Source: Desulfuromonadales bacterium
GTDB taxonomy: Bacteria; Desulfobacterota; Desulfuromonadia; Desulfuromonadales; JAHYIW01
Length of the DNA: 64,000 nucleotides
Assembly: GCA_029210745.1 (NCBI GenBank)
Contig: JARGFI010000005.1
Span: 19,293-83,292, forward strand
Reading direction: 5' to 3'
Shown here: positions 25,207 to 34,889 of the stretch, piece by piece
How positions within the stretch are numbered: the first letter of the stretch is position 1
How the letters are laid out: each line of letters starts with the position of its first letter
Notes under the pieces: generated by a model
What the model was told of the DNA's origin: nothing
Database searches by the model: none
Seen by the model: the letters and a program-made list of their open reading frames with translations, nothing else
Translations under genes and position numbers: made by a program

Positions 25207-25605
25207 CTACCGCGGGCTTTTTTTATTTAACTTTTCCTGTTGCTTGATTTTGTCCCAGAGAATACTCTGCTCATCAGGACAATGGATGGTCGGGTGATCA
25301 CCAAACACGTGAGGGTGGCGTCTTTCAAGTTTTTGGTTGATGGAGGTGACGACATCCTCAATCGAGAAGCTACCCCGTTCTTCAAAAATACGGGCCAGAA
25401 AAACCACCTGAAGCAGGAGGTCTCCCAGTTCTTCGCAGATGGCGTCGGGGTCGTCACCGGTGAGTGCCTCAATAACCTCACACGCTTCTTCGGCAAGATA
25501 CGGGATCAGGCTTTCGGGGGTTTGTTCTCGATCCCATGGACATCCTTCGGGCGAGCGTAATGTTGCCATGATTTGAATGAGGCGATGAAAAGCATTGTCG
25601 CGCAT
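25207..25605 (-). CDS. mazG: Short-form MazG nucleotide pyrophosphohydrolase
   Basis: MazG hydrolyses nucleoside triphosphates to monophosphates and pyrophosphate, a housecleaning role. The 132 residues correspond to a single MazG domain, about half of E. coli MazG. Visible features are SPEGCPWDREQTPESLIPYLAEEACEVIEA split over the first 45 residues, then EELGDLLLQVVF with metal-binding acidic residues and RRHPHVFGD. The frame is open to 25659, but the ATG at 25605 gives the usual start (MRDNAFHRLIQIMA). It converges on the HD gene 9 bases away. Confidence 0.88.
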   Translation of the reverse strand: MRDNAFHRLIQIMATLRSPEGCPWDREQTPESLIPYLAEEACEVIEALTGDDPDAICEELGDLLLQVVFLARIFEERGSFSIEDVVTSINQKLERRHPHVFGDHPTIHCPDEQSILWDKIKQQEKLNKKSPR

Positions 25606-25752
25606 AGATCGTTCCGTCGATTCGGCGTGCCGCCACAGGGCTGAATTGATGGCGGGCAAGAGTGAATGAGTGAATTAAAATGGCTTGCATAATCCGGGCG
25701 GATAAGCTAATAGAGAGTCGGCCAAAAGTCGATCCTTGCCCGCGAAACGTCC

Positions 25753-25780
25753 TTGACAAACTGCGGCCGGTCTTTATACT
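25753..25780 (+). promoter_or_regulatory. Strong sigma-70 promoter of the yceD-rpmF-plsX-fab cluster
   Basis: TTGACA at 25753-25758, a 16-base spacer and TATACT at 25775-25780: a perfect -35 and five of six -10 bases. Transcription would start near 25787, leaving a leader of only about 20 bases before ATG 25808. Confidence 0.75.
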
Positions 25781-25807
25781 AAGCGATTCTTGTCATCGGT
25801 GCAACCC

Positions 25808-26350
25808 ATGTTGATCAAACTTGAAGAACTAGGCTCAACCCCTCTGGTTATGGAGCGTAAAGAACCCATCGCGTCCTTTCCGGAGCTTGAGCGTATCGGC
25901 CGAACGAATGAACTGACGTTTTCCGATACAGTCGATTTGCTTCTGCATTGCAGTCAGGTGGGCGGTTTTGTTGAAGTATGCGGGCGGCTTGAATTGATAG
26001 TGGAGGGGATCTGTGGTCGGTGCCTTGCCCCTGCAGTCATGCCGATCACCAGCGACTTTACTCTCACCTATACATCGGATCCTCCCGGTGTCAGTGATGA
26101 AGAGACCGGGGATGAAATAGAACTGAGTGCCGAAGAGATGAATTTGATTTCATTCCACGGCGACGAGATCGATCTTGCCACCGAGATTCAGGAGCAGATT
26201 ATTGTTGCGTTGCCCGTCAAGCTCCTGTGTCGGGAAGAGTGCCAGGGGCTTTGCCCGCGCTGTGGTACCGACTTGAACCAGCAACCTTGTGTGTGCGAGC
26301 CGGAAGTATTCAATTCCCGCTTTGACGTTTTAAAAAAACTGAAGAGCTGA
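25808..26350 (+). CDS. yceD: YceD/DUF177 family protein
   Basis: A 180-residue DUF177 protein. The family almost always precedes rpmF and has been linked to 23S rRNA or ribosome biogenesis, though its mechanism is unclear. Features are [14 protein letters not shown] at the start, the CGRCLAP motif and a C-terminal cysteine cluster [22 protein letters not shown] that looks like a zinc site. The frame extends to a TTG at 25790, but ATG 25808 fits the family start and the promoter position. It heads the yceD-rpmF-plsX-fab operon. Confidence 0.9.
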   Translation: MLIKLEELGSTPLVMERKEPIASFPELERIGRTNELTFSDTVDLLLHCSQVGGFVEVCGRLELIVEGICGRCLAPAVMPITSDFTLTYTSDPPGVSDEETGDEIELSAEEMNLISFHGDEIDLATEIQEQIIVALPVKLLCREECQGLCPRCGTDLNQQPCVCEPEVFNSRFDVLKKLKS

Positions 26351-26438
26351 GCCGAACAGGCAGCGTGATGATGTGCTGCCAATCGATAGATCATTAACCA
26401 TTCATGAACAATATGCAGTAGAAGGAGAACTTTCAGTC

Positions 26439-26618
26439 ATGGCAGTGCCGAAGAAAAAGACCTCAAAATCGAAGCGCGATATGCGTCGTTCACATGATTC
26501 GTTGATCGCCCCGGGAATTTCGACTTGTCCGGAATGTAAAGAACCGAAGCCGGCGCATCGCGTTTGTCCGAGTTGCGGCTTTTACAAGGGTAAAGAAGTC
26601 GTTTCCACCGATAAATAG
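26439..26618 (+). CDS. rpmF: 50S ribosomal protein L32
   Basis: A 59-residue L32 with the standard start [20 protein letters not shown] and the zinc-ribbon pattern [17 protein letters not shown] (four cysteines retained, the zinc-containing form). ATG 26439 has a strong AAGGAGA ribosome-binding site; the longer open frame upstream is not translated. It sits between yceD and plsX, the usual arrangement. Confidence 0.97.
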   Translation: MAVPKKKTSKSKRDMRRSHDSLIAPGISTCPECKEPKPAHRVCPSCGFYKGKEVVSTDK

Positions 26619-26629
26619 GACCCAAACCC

Positions 26630-27676
26630 TTGCGTGATAAAATAATCGTTGCGGTTGATGTCATGGGCGGTGACAATGCCCCCGCTATTGAAGTCTCCGC
26701 CGCTGTGCAGGCTGCACGTGACTGGGGTTTTTCGATCATCCTAGTTGGCGACCAGGTGCGGATTGCAGCTGAATTACTCAAGCACGATCACCGTGGATTG
26801 TCACTGGAAATTCAACATGCCAGTGAAGTTGTCGGGATGGATGATTCCGCTTCCGATGCAGTGCGCAAAAAGAAAGATTCATCGATTCGGGTTGCTTTTG
26901 AGCTGGTCAAGGCCGGTCGGGCACATGCGGTTGTGAGTGCCGGAAATTCCGGTGCCACGATGGCGGCCGGCATGTTTGTCCTGAAGCGCCTCCCCGGGAT
27001 CGATCGCCCGGCAATAGCGACAGTCATGCCGACAACCAAGGATCATGTCCTGGTTCTTGATGCCGGCGGCAATGTCGATTGCAAGTCACTCCATCTGGTG
27101 CAGTTTGCATTGATGGGGGAGGTTTATGTCCAACAGATCCTTGGCAAGTCAAAACCGGTGGTCGGGTTGCTTTCAAATGGAGCAGAAGAGAGCAAAGGGA
27201 CCGAGCTGACACGTGAGGCACATCAATTGCTGAAGAACTGCTGCGCCGGTTATCGCGGTTATATTGAGGGGCGTGACGTTTTTAATGGTCAGGTTGACGT
27301 CGTTGTCTGTGATGGTTTCGTCGGAAATATCGTTCTCAAGGTTGCCGAAGGGCTGGCTGAAGCAATCAAAGTGATGTTGTCCCGGGAAATAAAATCACGA
27401 TTTTGGGCAAAAACGGGTTATCTGCTGATGCAACCGGCCTTTAAAGCGTTCGCTAAAAAAATTGATTACGCCGAATATGGCGGCGCTCCACTGTTGGGGA
27501 TTGGCGGTACCGGAATGATCTGCCATGGTGGTTCAAATGAACGCGCGGTGATGAACGCGATCCGCATGGCACACGATTTTACCGCGCAACGTGTCAACGA
27601 AAAATTACTAGCGCATTTGCACGAGGCGTATGATGGTTCTGCTCAGGCCGCTGACAAGCAGCCTCAGCCTGAGTAG
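26630..27676 (+). CDS. plsX: Phosphate acyltransferase PlsX
   Basis: PlsX converts acyl-ACP and phosphate to acyl-phosphate, the first step feeding PlsY in phospholipid synthesis. The 348 residues begin [31 protein letters not shown] and [17 protein letters not shown] are family signatures, and [19 protein letters not shown] is near the end. The start is TTG 26630 with AGGA upstream. It follows rpmF by 11 bases and precedes fabD. Confidence 0.96.
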   Translation: MRDKIIVAVDVMGGDNAPAIEVSAAVQAARDWGFSIILVGDQVRIAAELLKHDHRGLSLEIQHASEVVGMDDSASDAVRKKKDSSIRVAFELVKAGRAHAVVSAGNSGATMAAGMFVLKRLPGIDRPAIATVMPTTKDHVLVLDAGGNVDCKSLHLVQFALMGEVYVQQILGKSKPVVGLLSNGAEESKGTELTREAHQLLKNCCAGYRGYIEGRDVFNGQVDVVVCDGFVGNIVLKVAEGLAEAIKVMLSREIKSRFWAKTGYLLMQPAFKAFAKKIDYAEYGGAPLLGIGGTGMICHGGSNERAVMNAIRMAHDFTAQRVNEKLLAHLHEAYDGSAQAADKQPQPE

Positions 27677-27714
27677 AAAATGTTGATCGGAACAGTTTCA
27701 GGAGTCATGCATTG

Positions 27715-28632
27715 ATGATAGCTTTTGTCTTTCCCGGGCAGGGATCGCAACATGCTGGAATGGGTAAGGATCTCGTCGACAACTTCCCTGTTGCCAGGGC
27801 GGTTTTTGAAGAAGCAAACGATGCCCTCGGCTTCGATCTGGCCACCCTGTGTTTTAATGGCCCCGATGAAGATTTGAAGTTGACAACCAATACCCAGCCG
27901 GCAATCTTGACAACCAGTATCGCTGCTCTTAAAGTGCTGGAACAGGAGACCGGGCTGGTTCCTGCGTACGTTGCCGGACATTCGCTCGGCGAATATTCCG
28001 CGCTGGTCTGTGCCGGCGGGTTGACGTTTGCTGATGCGGTACGCACCGTTCGCAAGCGCGGCGCGTTCATGCAGGAAGCTGTGCCGGTCGGGGTTGGAGC
28101 GATGGCCGCGGTAATCGGGCTTGATGCCGCACTGCTTGATGAGGTTTGCGCGACAGCTGCGGCGGGGGAGGTTGTTTCTCCTGCAAATTTCAACAGTCCC
28201 GGTCAGGTGGTGATTGCCGGTCATGCGACTGCCGTTGAACGGGCGATGTCGCTGGCGCTGGGAAAAGGGGCAAAACGGGCGCTGCGACTTCCGGTCAGCG
28301 CGCCATTTCATTGTTCCTTGATGACTCCTGCCGGTGAAAGGTTGGACAAAGTACTGGCAGCGATTGAACCCGGTGTGTTGCGTCTTCCGGTAGTGACAAA
28401 TGTCGAGGCTGCGCCGAATGCCGACGCTTCACGCATCCGCCATTTGCTGGTCGCGCAAGTCAGCGCTCCGGTGCGCTGGGATGACTCCGTTGTCCGCATG
28501 GCCGAGCTCGGCGTCGAGCGTTTCATTGAGATCGGTCCCGGAAAAGTACTCTGTGGTTTGATCAAACGGATTGCCCGGCATGTCTCCGCGGCAAATATTG
28601 AGGATTGTGCCAGTCTGCAAAAAATCATTTAG
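27715..28632 (+). CDS. fabD: Malonyl-CoA:ACP transacylase
   Basis: Transfers malonyl groups from CoA to acyl carrier protein, supplying fatty-acid elongation. The 305 residues start IAFVFPGQGSQHAGMG. The catalytic serine lies in GHSLGEYSALV, and the second catalytic His in PVSAPFHCSLM. TTG 27712 just upstream is in frame, but ATG 27715 with AGGAG about ten bases before is preferred. Second half of the plsX-fabD-fabG-acpP-fabF set. Confidence 0.97.
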   Translation: MIAFVFPGQGSQHAGMGKDLVDNFPVARAVFEEANDALGFDLATLCFNGPDEDLKLTTNTQPAILTTSIAALKVLEQETGLVPAYVAGHSLGEYSALVCAGGLTFADAVRTVRKRGAFMQEAVPVGVGAMAAVIGLDAALLDEVCATAAAGEVVSPANFNSPGQVVIAGHATAVERAMSLALGKGAKRALRLPVSAPFHCSLMTPAGERLDKVLAAIEPGVLRLPVVTNVEAAPNADASRIRHLLVAQVSAPVRWDDSVVRMAELGVERFIEIGPGKVLCGLIKRIARHVSAANIEDCASLQKII

Positions 28633-28675
28633 TTTTTGCGCGGGCGTTATGTATTGATTGATGAGGAGATAAACG

Positions 28676-29413
28676 ATGCCAAAAAACAAAGTAGCTATCG
28701 TGACCGGTGCGTCACGCGGAATTGGTCGAAGTATTGCTTTTGCACTGGCAAATCAGGGGGCAAATATCGTTGCTGTCGATATCGACTTGCCAAGCACCGA
28801 AGCGACGGTGGCTGAACTTAAAGCGGTCGGGGTTGAGGCCATTGCCGTTCAGGGCAACGTGACCGCCGCTGCAGATGTCGAGAAAATGGTTGCTGCGGCT
28901 ATGGACAAATTCGGTAAAATCGATATTCTCGTCAATAATGCCGGAATTACCCGTGATGCGCTGCTGGTACGGATGAAGGATGAGGACTGGGATGCAGTTT
29001 TGTCGGTCAATCTCAAGGGGGCCTTTCTCTGTACCCGGGCTACCGCCAAGATTATGTCGAAGCAGCGTTACGGACGCATTATTAATATTGCTTCGATCGT
29101 CGGGCAGATGGGGAATGCAGGGCAGGCGAACTATTGTGCCAGCAAGGCGGGGCTGATTGGACTTACCAAATCGAATGCGCGTGAACTGGCACGTCGCAAC
29201 GTGACTGTGAATGCCATCGCTCCCGGCTTTATTGCCACCGAGATGACAGACAAATTGCCCGAGAGTGAACGTCAGAAATTGACGACGCAAATTCCGATGG
29301 AGCGTCTTGGCACTCCGGATGATATCGCCAACGCGGTACTTTTTCTAGCTGCGGAAAGTTCCGCTTATATTACTGGTCAAGTCGTCGCCGTCAATGGCGG
29401 CATGTATATGTAA
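28676..29413 (+). CDS. fabG: 3-oxoacyl-ACP reductase
   Basis: NADPH-dependent reduction of beta-ketoacyl-ACP in fatty-acid elongation. The 245 residues are a classic short-chain dehydrogenase: TGASRGIGRSIAFAL cofactor loop, NNAG motif, and the Ser-Tyr-Lys triad in INIASIVGQMG and NYCASKAG. The C-terminal SAYITGQVVAVNGGMYM is typical of FabG. A ribosome-binding site TGAGGAG precedes the ATG. Confidence 0.97.
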   Translation: MPKNKVAIVTGASRGIGRSIAFALANQGANIVAVDIDLPSTEATVAELKAVGVEAIAVQGNVTAAADVEKMVAAAMDKFGKIDILVNNAGITRDALLVRMKDEDWDAVLSVNLKGAFLCTRATAKIMSKQRYGRIINIASIVGQMGNAGQANYCASKAGLIGLTKSNARELARRNVTVNAIAPGFIATEMTDKLPESERQKLTTQIPMERLGTPDDIANAVLFLAAESSAYITGQVVAVNGGMYM

Positions 29414-29467
29414 AACTGGATCCTGCCGATATTACGGTACGGCTAACTACAAACAGGAGGTTTAATA

Positions 29468-29701
29468 ATGGCTTCTATCGAAGAACGCGTAAAGCAGATT
29501 GTCACTGAACAACTCGGAGTTGATGAGGAGCAGGTTACGAACGAGGCTTCTTTTATGGAAGATCTCGGTGCGGATTCTCTCGATACGGTTGAGCTGGTCA
29601 TGGCGCTTGAAGAAGAATTCGATATCGAAATTTCTGATGAAGATGCCGAAAAGATTCAAAAAGTTCAAGATGCAATCGACTATATTACCGAGAAATCCTG
29701 A
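29468..29701 (+). CDS. acpP: Acyl carrier protein
   Basis: The 77-residue acidic carrier of growing acyl chains. The phosphopantetheine serine is Ser37 in [19 protein letters not shown]. The start has an excellent ribosome-binding site (CAGGAGG), fitting the high expression expected of ACP. It lies between fabG and fabF. Confidence 0.98.
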   Translation: MASIEERVKQIVTEQLGVDEEQVTNEASFMEDLGADSLDTVELVMALEEEFDIEISDEDAEKIQKVQDAIDYITEKS

Positions 29702-29712
29702 GCTGTGTACTG

Positions 29713-29736
29713 AAGGAGAGGCGATCGCCTCTCCTT
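29713..29736. terminator. Perfect 24-base palindrome between acpP and fabF
   Basis: AAGGAGAGGCGA followed by its exact complement TCGCCTCTCCTT forms a 12-bp stem with no unpaired loop, trailed by a C/T-rich stretch rather than a clear T-run. It begins 11 bases after the acpP stop. It may be a partial terminator or an mRNA 3' stabiliser that sets acpP above fabF; the tail is too weak for a firm terminator call. Confidence 0.5.
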
Positions 29737-29806
29737 CTCCTTTGTTCTCCGTTCAGATGTAGCGCATGTCGTGAGATAGAGTCACTGACAAAGGAAATAT
29801 CGAACC

Positions 29807-31039
29807 ATGAGAAGAGTCGTAGTTACTGGTCTTGGCGCTGTTTCTGCTCTTGGAACCGGCGTGGAAAAGAACTGGCAGGCATTGATGGATGGTCGCTCCG
29901 GTATTGGTACGATTAGCCATTTTGATGCGTCGGACTTGCCAACGTGCATCGCGGGTGAGGCCAATGATTTCAATGTCGAAGATTACGTTGAAAAAAAAGA
30001 AATCAAAAAAATGGATCGGTTTATCCATTTTGCATTGGCTGCCAGTGAAATGGCCTTGCAGGATTCCGGATATGTTATTACCGATGATAACGCAGAACGA
30101 GTCGGTGTGCTGGTTGGCGCCGGTCTCGGCGGGCTGCCGGCGATCGAGCAGTATCACACAGCTTTGACCGAACGCGGCTATAAAAAAGTTTCCCCTTTCT
30201 TTATCCCGATGGTCATTATCAATCTTGCTCCGGGAATGATTTCAATCCGTTTTGGTGCCAAGGGGCCGAATCTTTCATCGGTATCAGCCTGTGCGACCGG
30301 TACCCATTCGATTGGCGATGCCTACCACATGATTAAACGTGGTGATGTTGACATGATGTTTGCCGGGGGAACCGAAGCGACGATTACGCCCCTGGGCATT
30401 GCCGGATTCAGTGTCATGAAGGCATTGTCTTCGCGTAATGATGATCCGACTGCCGCCAGTCGTCCCTTTGATCGTGATCGTGATGGCTTTGTCATGTCGG
30501 AAGGTGCCGGGATCCTGATCCTTGAAGAATATACCTCGGCCAAGGCCCGTGGCGCAAAAATTTATGGTGAAATTTGTGGCTATGGACTGACCTCTGATGC
30601 CTATCATCTGACGACCCCCGCACCGAATGGAGAAGGGGCGGCACGCTGTATGAAGATGGCTCTCAAGGGGGCTGGCATTGCCCCGCAGGAGGTTGATTAC
30701 ATCAATGCACACGGAACATCGACGCCATTTAACGATCTCTATGAAACGATGGCGATCAAGACAGTGCTGGGAGATCATGCGCGCAAGGTCATGATCAGTT
30801 CGACCAAGAGTATGACCGGACACGCCCTTGGCGCGGCCGGAGGGCTCGAAGCGGTTTACTCATTGCTGGCTATCGATCGGGGCGCCGTTCCGCCGACGAT
30901 CAATCTCGACAATCCTTCGCCTGAATGTGATCTTGACTATGTGCCAAAAATCGCCCGGCAGGTAGCGGTTAAAGTGGCGATGTCCAACTCTCTTGGTTTT
31001 GGCGGAACCAACGCCACGCTGGTTTTCCGGAAGGTTTAA
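29807..31039 (+). CDS. fabF: 3-oxoacyl-ACP synthase II
   Basis: Condensing enzyme of fatty-acid elongation, 410 residues. The Cys-His-His catalytic set is visible: [14 protein letters not shown] (Cys), [11 protein letters not shown] (first His) and [13 protein letters not shown] (second His). The start [15 protein letters not shown] is standard. The ATG has GAAAT/GGAAAT upstream as a weak ribosome-binding site. It ends immediately before rpiB. Confidence 0.97.
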   Translation: MRRVVVTGLGAVSALGTGVEKNWQALMDGRSGIGTISHFDASDLPTCIAGEANDFNVEDYVEKKEIKKMDRFIHFALAASEMALQDSGYVITDDNAERVGVLVGAGLGGLPAIEQYHTALTERGYKKVSPFFIPMVIINLAPGMISIRFGAKGPNLSSVSACATGTHSIGDAYHMIKRGDVDMMFAGGTEATITPLGIAGFSVMKALSSRNDDPTAASRPFDRDRDGFVMSEGAGILILEEYTSAKARGAKIYGEICGYGLTSDAYHLTTPAPNGEGAARCMKMALKGAGIAPQEVDYINAHGTSTPFNDLYETMAIKTVLGDHARKVMISSTKSMTGHALGAAGGLEAVYSLLAIDRGAVPPTINLDNPSPECDLDYVPKIARQVAVKVAMSNSLGFGGTNATLVFRKV

Positions 31040-31042
31040 TTG

Positions 31043-31498
31043 ATGCTGGTTATTGGCAGTGATCACGGTGGGCTGGAACTTAAAGAGGTTATCAAGGAGT
31101 TGCTTGTTGAGCGCCAGATTGCCTTTACTGATCTCGGTACTGACAATAACGCCTCGGTAGACTACCCCGACTTTGGCGAACATGTTGCTCGCGCAGTTGC
31201 GACCGGCACGGCGCAGCAGGGGGTTCTGATCTGTGGCACCGGGATCGGTATGTCGATTGTTGCCAACAAGTTTCCCGGCGTGCGCGCCGCGCTGGTACAC
31301 GACCCTTTTACGGCTCAAATGGCGAAAGAACACAATAACGCCAACATCATTGTTCTGGGGGGAAGAGTTCTTCAGCCAGAGGCCGCACGTGCAATTTTAG
31401 CGACCTGGCTTGATACCGATTTTGCCGGGGATCGTCATCAGCGTCGCCTCGATAAAATCGCACGTATCGAGAACGAAATCCGCTCAGGAAAGTTTTAG
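31043..31498 (+). CDS. rpiB: Ribose-5-phosphate isomerase B
   Basis: Interconverts ribose 5-phosphate and ribulose 5-phosphate. The 151 residues show [50 protein letters not shown] and [13 protein letters not shown], the RpiB/LacAB pattern with the active-site Cys in ICGTGIG. ATG 31043 is three bases after the fabF stop; an in-frame TTG at 31040 is less likely. A terminator-like hairpin follows. Confidence 0.95.
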   Translation: MLVIGSDHGGLELKEVIKELLVERQIAFTDLGTDNNASVDYPDFGEHVARAVATGTAQQGVLICGTGIGMSIVANKFPGVRAALVHDPFTAQMAKEHNNANIIVLGGRVLQPEAARAILATWLDTDFAGDRHQRRLDKIARIENEIRSGKF

Positions 31499-31510
31499 TA
31501 AATCTCCATA

Positions 31511-31544
31511 TTGGGCAGGCAAAAGCCTGCCCAAGTCATTTTAT
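31511..31544 (+). terminator. Terminator-like hairpin after rpiB
   Basis: A perfect 10-bp stem (TTGGGCAGGC 31511-31520, GCCTGCCCAA 31525-31534) with an AAAA loop, followed by GTCATTTTAT. It lies between rpiB and glyA. Confidence 0.7.
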
Positions 31545-31569
31545 CGTTCATCATCTGGAGGAAACTTCA

Positions 31570-32820
31570 ATGGCCGCAGACCTTGGTCTTTTTGACCCCG
31601 AGATCGCGAATGCGATTCAACAAGAAACCAGACGCCAGGAATATAGCCTGGAATTTATCGCGTCGGAAAACTTTGTCAGCGAGAATGTGCTTGAAGCACA
31701 AGGTTCGGTGTTGACCAACAAATACGCCGAGGGATATCCGGGCAAGCGTTACTATGGGGGATGTGAATTTGTCGATGTTGCCGAACAACTGGCCATCGAC
31801 CGCGCCAAGGAAATTTTCGGGGCCGAACACGTTAACGTCCAGCCCCACTCCGGGTCGCAGGCCAATATGGCCGTTTACTTTACCGTTTGTGAGCCGGGTG
31901 ATACGGTACTGGGAATGAACCTTGCCCATGGCGGGCATCTGACCCACGGATCGCCGGTCAACTTCTCCGGAAAATTGTTCAATATCGTTGCCTATGGAGT
32001 TGATAAAGAAACCGGATTTATCGATTATGATGAAGTTGAGCGTCTGGCGCTGGAGCACAAGCCAAAGTTGATCGTGGTCGGTGCCAGTGCCTATCCTCGC
32101 GAGATCGATGTCCCGGCATTTCGACGGATTGCTGACAGATGCGGTGCCCTGGTGATGGTCGATATGGCTCACATCGCCGGACTGGTCGCCGCCGGGGTTC
32201 ACCCCAATCCGGTCCCTTATGCAGAATTTGTGACCACAACAACGCATAAAACCTTGCGTGGTCCGCGTGGCGGGATGATCCTTTGTCGTGAGGAATATGC
32301 CAAAAAACTCAACAGTAATATCTTTCCCGGTATTCAGGGCGGACCGTTGATGCACGTTATTGCTGCCAAGGCGGTCGCTTTCAAGGAGGTTTTGTCGCCA
32401 GAGTTCAAGGTTTATGCCCGGCAGGTCGTCAACAATGCCCAGGCATTGGCTGACGGGCTCACCCGACGTGGCTTCAACCTTGTCTCCGGTGGTACGGATA
32501 ATCATTTACTGCTGGTTGACTTGAGCGGTACTGAGCTGACCGGCAAAGTTGCTGAAGAGACACTGGAGAAAGCCGGGATTACCGTCAACAAGAACGCGGT
32601 GCCGTTTGATACCCGGTCGCCGTTTGTGACCAGTGGTTTTCGCATCGGAACCCCCGCAACCACCACCCGGGGACTGAAAGAGGCGGAGATGGAGCAGGTT
32701 GCGGGATGGATTGAACGGGCGCTTGCTGATGTCGAGGATAGCGCTGAACTGGAAAAAATTCGTGAGGAAATTCGCGCGCTCTGCCAGCGTTTTCCTCTTT
32801 ATGCCCAGCGTTTGAAATAA
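31570..32820 (+). CDS. glyA: Serine hydroxymethyltransferase
   Basis: PLP enzyme that makes glycine and 5,10-methylene-tetrahydrofolate from serine. The 416-residue length is normal. Visible are [39 protein letters not shown], the [13 protein letters not shown] segment and the PLP lysine in [20 protein letters not shown] ribosome-binding site precedes the ATG. Its stop overlaps the next gene's ATG by one base (TAATG), so the deaminase is probably cotranslated. Confidence 0.97.
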   Translation: MAADLGLFDPEIANAIQQETRRQEYSLEFIASENFVSENVLEAQGSVLTNKYAEGYPGKRYYGGCEFVDVAEQLAIDRAKEIFGAEHVNVQPHSGSQANMAVYFTVCEPGDTVLGMNLAHGGHLTHGSPVNFSGKLFNIVAYGVDKETGFIDYDEVERLALEHKPKLIVVGASAYPREIDVPAFRRIADRCGALVMVDMAHIAGLVAAGVHPNPVPYAEFVTTTTHKTLRGPRGGMILCREEYAKKLNSNIFPGIQGGPLMHVIAAKAVAFKEVLSPEFKVYARQVVNNAQALADGLTRRGFNLVSGGTDNHLLLVDLSGTELTGKVAEETLEKAGITVNKNAVPFDTRSPFVTSGFRIGTPATTTRGLKEAEMEQVAGWIERALADVEDSAELEKIREEIRALCQRFPLYAQRLK

Positions 32821-33296
32821 TGCTGCACGAGCGACCGTCCTGGGACGAATATTTTATTGATATCTCACGGCTGGTGGCGCGTCGTTCCACCTGTTTGCGG
32901 CGTCGGGTCGGCGCCGTGCTGGTCAAGGATCGCAATATCCTTGCCACCGGTTATAATGGCACCCCCTCCGGGATCACCCATTGTTCCGTGGTCGGTTGTC
33001 TGCGCGATCAGCTGAATGTCCCCTCGGGCGAGCGTCACGAACTTTGCCGTGGCTTGCATGCGGAGCAGAATGCGATTATTCAGGCCGCCAAGCATGGTGT
33101 CAATATCAGTGGTGCGAGTCTCTATTGCACAAACTCCCCCTGTATCATCTGCGCCAAAATGCTGATCAACGCGGGAGTTAAACGGATTTTTTATCTTGAC
33201 GGGTACCCGGATCAGCTTGCTGCAGAAATGTTGATTGAAGCCGGGGTCCGTGTTGAACAGTTTGTAAAAGATTCCGCCGACGGTGGAGAAGTCTGA
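32820..33296 (+). CDS. Deoxycytidylate (dCMP) deaminase
   Basis: Zinc enzyme of 158 residues that deaminates dCMP to dUMP for thymidylate synthesis. The zinc and catalytic motifs are HAEQNAI and [22 protein letters not shown] near the N-terminus is family-typical, and GVRVEQF lies near the end. It overlaps glyA by one base and nrdR by one base. Together they form a small nucleotide and one-carbon metabolism block, which supports the assignment. ComEB-like proteins are close relatives. Confidence 0.93.
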   Translation: MLHERPSWDEYFIDISRLVARRSTCLRRRVGAVLVKDRNILATGYNGTPSGITHCSVVGCLRDQLNVPSGERHELCRGLHAEQNAIIQAAKHGVNISGASLYCTNSPCIICAKMLINAGVKRIFYLDGYPDQLAAEMLIEAGVRVEQFVKDSADGGEV

Positions 33297-33760
33297 TGAA
33301 ATGCCCGTTTTGTTCAAATCCTGATACCCGGGTTGTCGATTCACGTTTAGGCAAGGAAGGGAATAATATCCGCCGCCGCCGTGAATGTATCGCCTGTGAA
33401 AAACGTTTCACAACCTATGAACGTATCGAAGAGACGTTGCCGTTGGTGGTGAAAAAAGACGGACGCCGCGAGGTGTTTGACCGTTTTAAAATTATCAGTG
33501 GCATGCAACGTGCCTGTGAAAAACGGCCAGTTTCGATTGCTACTATCGAAAAGGCCGTCGATCGACTTGAGTTTGCATTGCAGGAGATGGGCGAAAAAGA
33601 GGTTGCTTCGACGCGGATTGGCGAAGCTGTCATGGCGGCTTTGCACGACATCGACGAAGTCGCTTACGTCCGTTTTGCTTCAGTTTATCGTCAGTTCAAG
33701 GATATTAACGAATTCATGTCTGAATTGACGGAGATTCTGTCGCGAGGAGGTCAGGCGTAA
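33296..33760 (+). CDS. nrdR: Transcriptional repressor NrdR
   Basis: Repressor of ribonucleotide reductase genes. The 154 residues contain an N-terminal zinc ribbon ([15 protein letters not shown] ... [12 protein letters not shown]) and an ATP-cone domain ([17 protein letters not shown] onward) that senses ATP/dATP. Its ATG overlaps the deaminase stop (TGATG), and ribD follows 13 bases later. nrdR next to ribD is common in bacteria. Confidence 0.97.
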   Translation: MKCPFCSNPDTRVVDSRLGKEGNNIRRRRECIACEKRFTTYERIEETLPLVVKKDGRREVFDRFKIISGMQRACEKRPVSIATIEKAVDRLEFALQEMGEKEVASTRIGEAVMAALHDIDEVAYVRFASVYRQFKDINEFMSELTEILSRGGQA

Positions 33761-33773
33761 TTTTACCGAAGCG

Positions 33774-34889
33774 ATGGCTCTGATGACGTCGGATACGAAA
33801 TATATGCGTGAAGCATTGCGCCAGGCGCGACGCGGTATCGGGCGAACCATGCCGAATCCGCCGGTCGGCGCGGTGCTGGTGCGTGACGACAAAATCATCG
33901 GGCGTGGCTTTCATCCACGCGCCGGTGAAGCACATGCCGAAATTTTTGCGCTACGTGCTGCGGGGTACGAAGCGTGCGGGGCAACGCTCTATGTTACCTT
34001 GGAGCCCTGCTCGCATCAGGGGCTCACCGGCCCCTGTGCCGATGAGCTGATTGCCGCTGGCGTCAGCCGCGTACTGATTGGTTGTCAGGATCCGAACCCC
34101 CGCGTCGCCGGGCGCGGAATTGATCGGTTACGTGCGGCGGGGATTGCGGTCGAAACAGGTATTTTAGCTGACGAGTGCCGTCGTTTGCTGCTCCCCTTTG
34201 CCAAACTGGTGACCACAGGTTCGCCTTACGTGATGGTCAAGTCAGCGGTCACCCTTGATGGCAAGATAGCCACCACCAGCGGCGATTCACGCTGGGTATC
34301 GAACGCGAAAAGCCGCCGTTTTGTCCATCGTTTACGCGATCAGTGCGACGCAATCATGGTCGGCAGCGGTACGGTGTTACACGACAACCCGCTCCTCAAT
34401 GTACGGGGTATTCGTGGTGGGCGCGATCCGCTGCGGGTAATCGTTGATTCGCGACTGCGGACACCCGCCGATGCGCTGGTCATTACGCAAAACTCGACCG
34501 CCGGGGTGCTGATCGCCACAACCAGCGTTGCGCCCGCTGATAAGGTGCGACAGCTAAAGGCACGGGGCGCAGAAGTCGCGATTTTGACGGCGTGTCAGGG
34601 ACGGGTTGATCTCCCTGCGCTGTTGTGCTTGCTCGGTCAACGAGGGGTGATGAGTCTGCTGGTAGAGGGGGGGCGGACACTTAATTCGGCGTTGTTGGCG
34701 GAAAACCTGATTGACCGCCTGCTGCTGTTTATCGCTCCCAAAATTATCGGCGGCGACGGCCCTGGACTTTTTGCCGGAGCGGGCAAGGAATTGATGGCCG
34801 ACGCCATTGCCTTACGTCATGTTCGTACCCGGCGATTTGGCACAGATATTCTGGTTGATGGAGAGTTGACGTCATGTTTACCGGACTGA
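33774..34889 (+). CDS. ribD: Bifunctional riboflavin biosynthesis protein RibD
   Basis: Deaminates then reduces the pyrimidine intermediate of riboflavin synthesis. The 371 residues have an N-terminal deaminase domain (about 8-145: NPPVGAVLV, zinc motifs HAEIFAL and EPCSHQGLTGPCADEL) and a C-terminal reductase domain (about 155-365: VKSAVTLDGKIAT, GDSRWVSN, LLVEGGRTLNSALL). An alternative ATG lies at 33783. It overlaps ribE by 16 bases. Confidence 0.96.
   Translation: MALMTSDTKYMREALRQARRGIGRTMPNPPVGAVLVRDDKIIGRGFHPRAGEAHAEIFALRAAGYEACGATLYVTLEPCSHQGLTGPCADELIAAGVSRVLIGCQDPNPRVAGRGIDRLRAAGIAVETGILADECRRLLLPFAKLVTTGSPYVMVKSAVTLDGKIATTSGDSRWVSNAKSRRFVHRLRDQCDAIMVGSGTVLHDNPLLNVRGIRGGRDPLRVIVDSRLRTPADALVITQNSTAGVLIATTSVAPADKVRQLKARGAEVAILTACQGRVDLPALLCLLGQRGVMSLLVEGGRTLNSALLAENLIDRLLLFIAPKIIGGDGPGLFAGAGKELMADAIALRHVRTRRFGTDILVDGELTSCLPD

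Noticed and set aside
31567..32505. 312-residue minus-strand ORF opposite glyA
   Set aside because: Complementary-frame shadow of the conserved glyA gene, no ribosome-binding site or domain.
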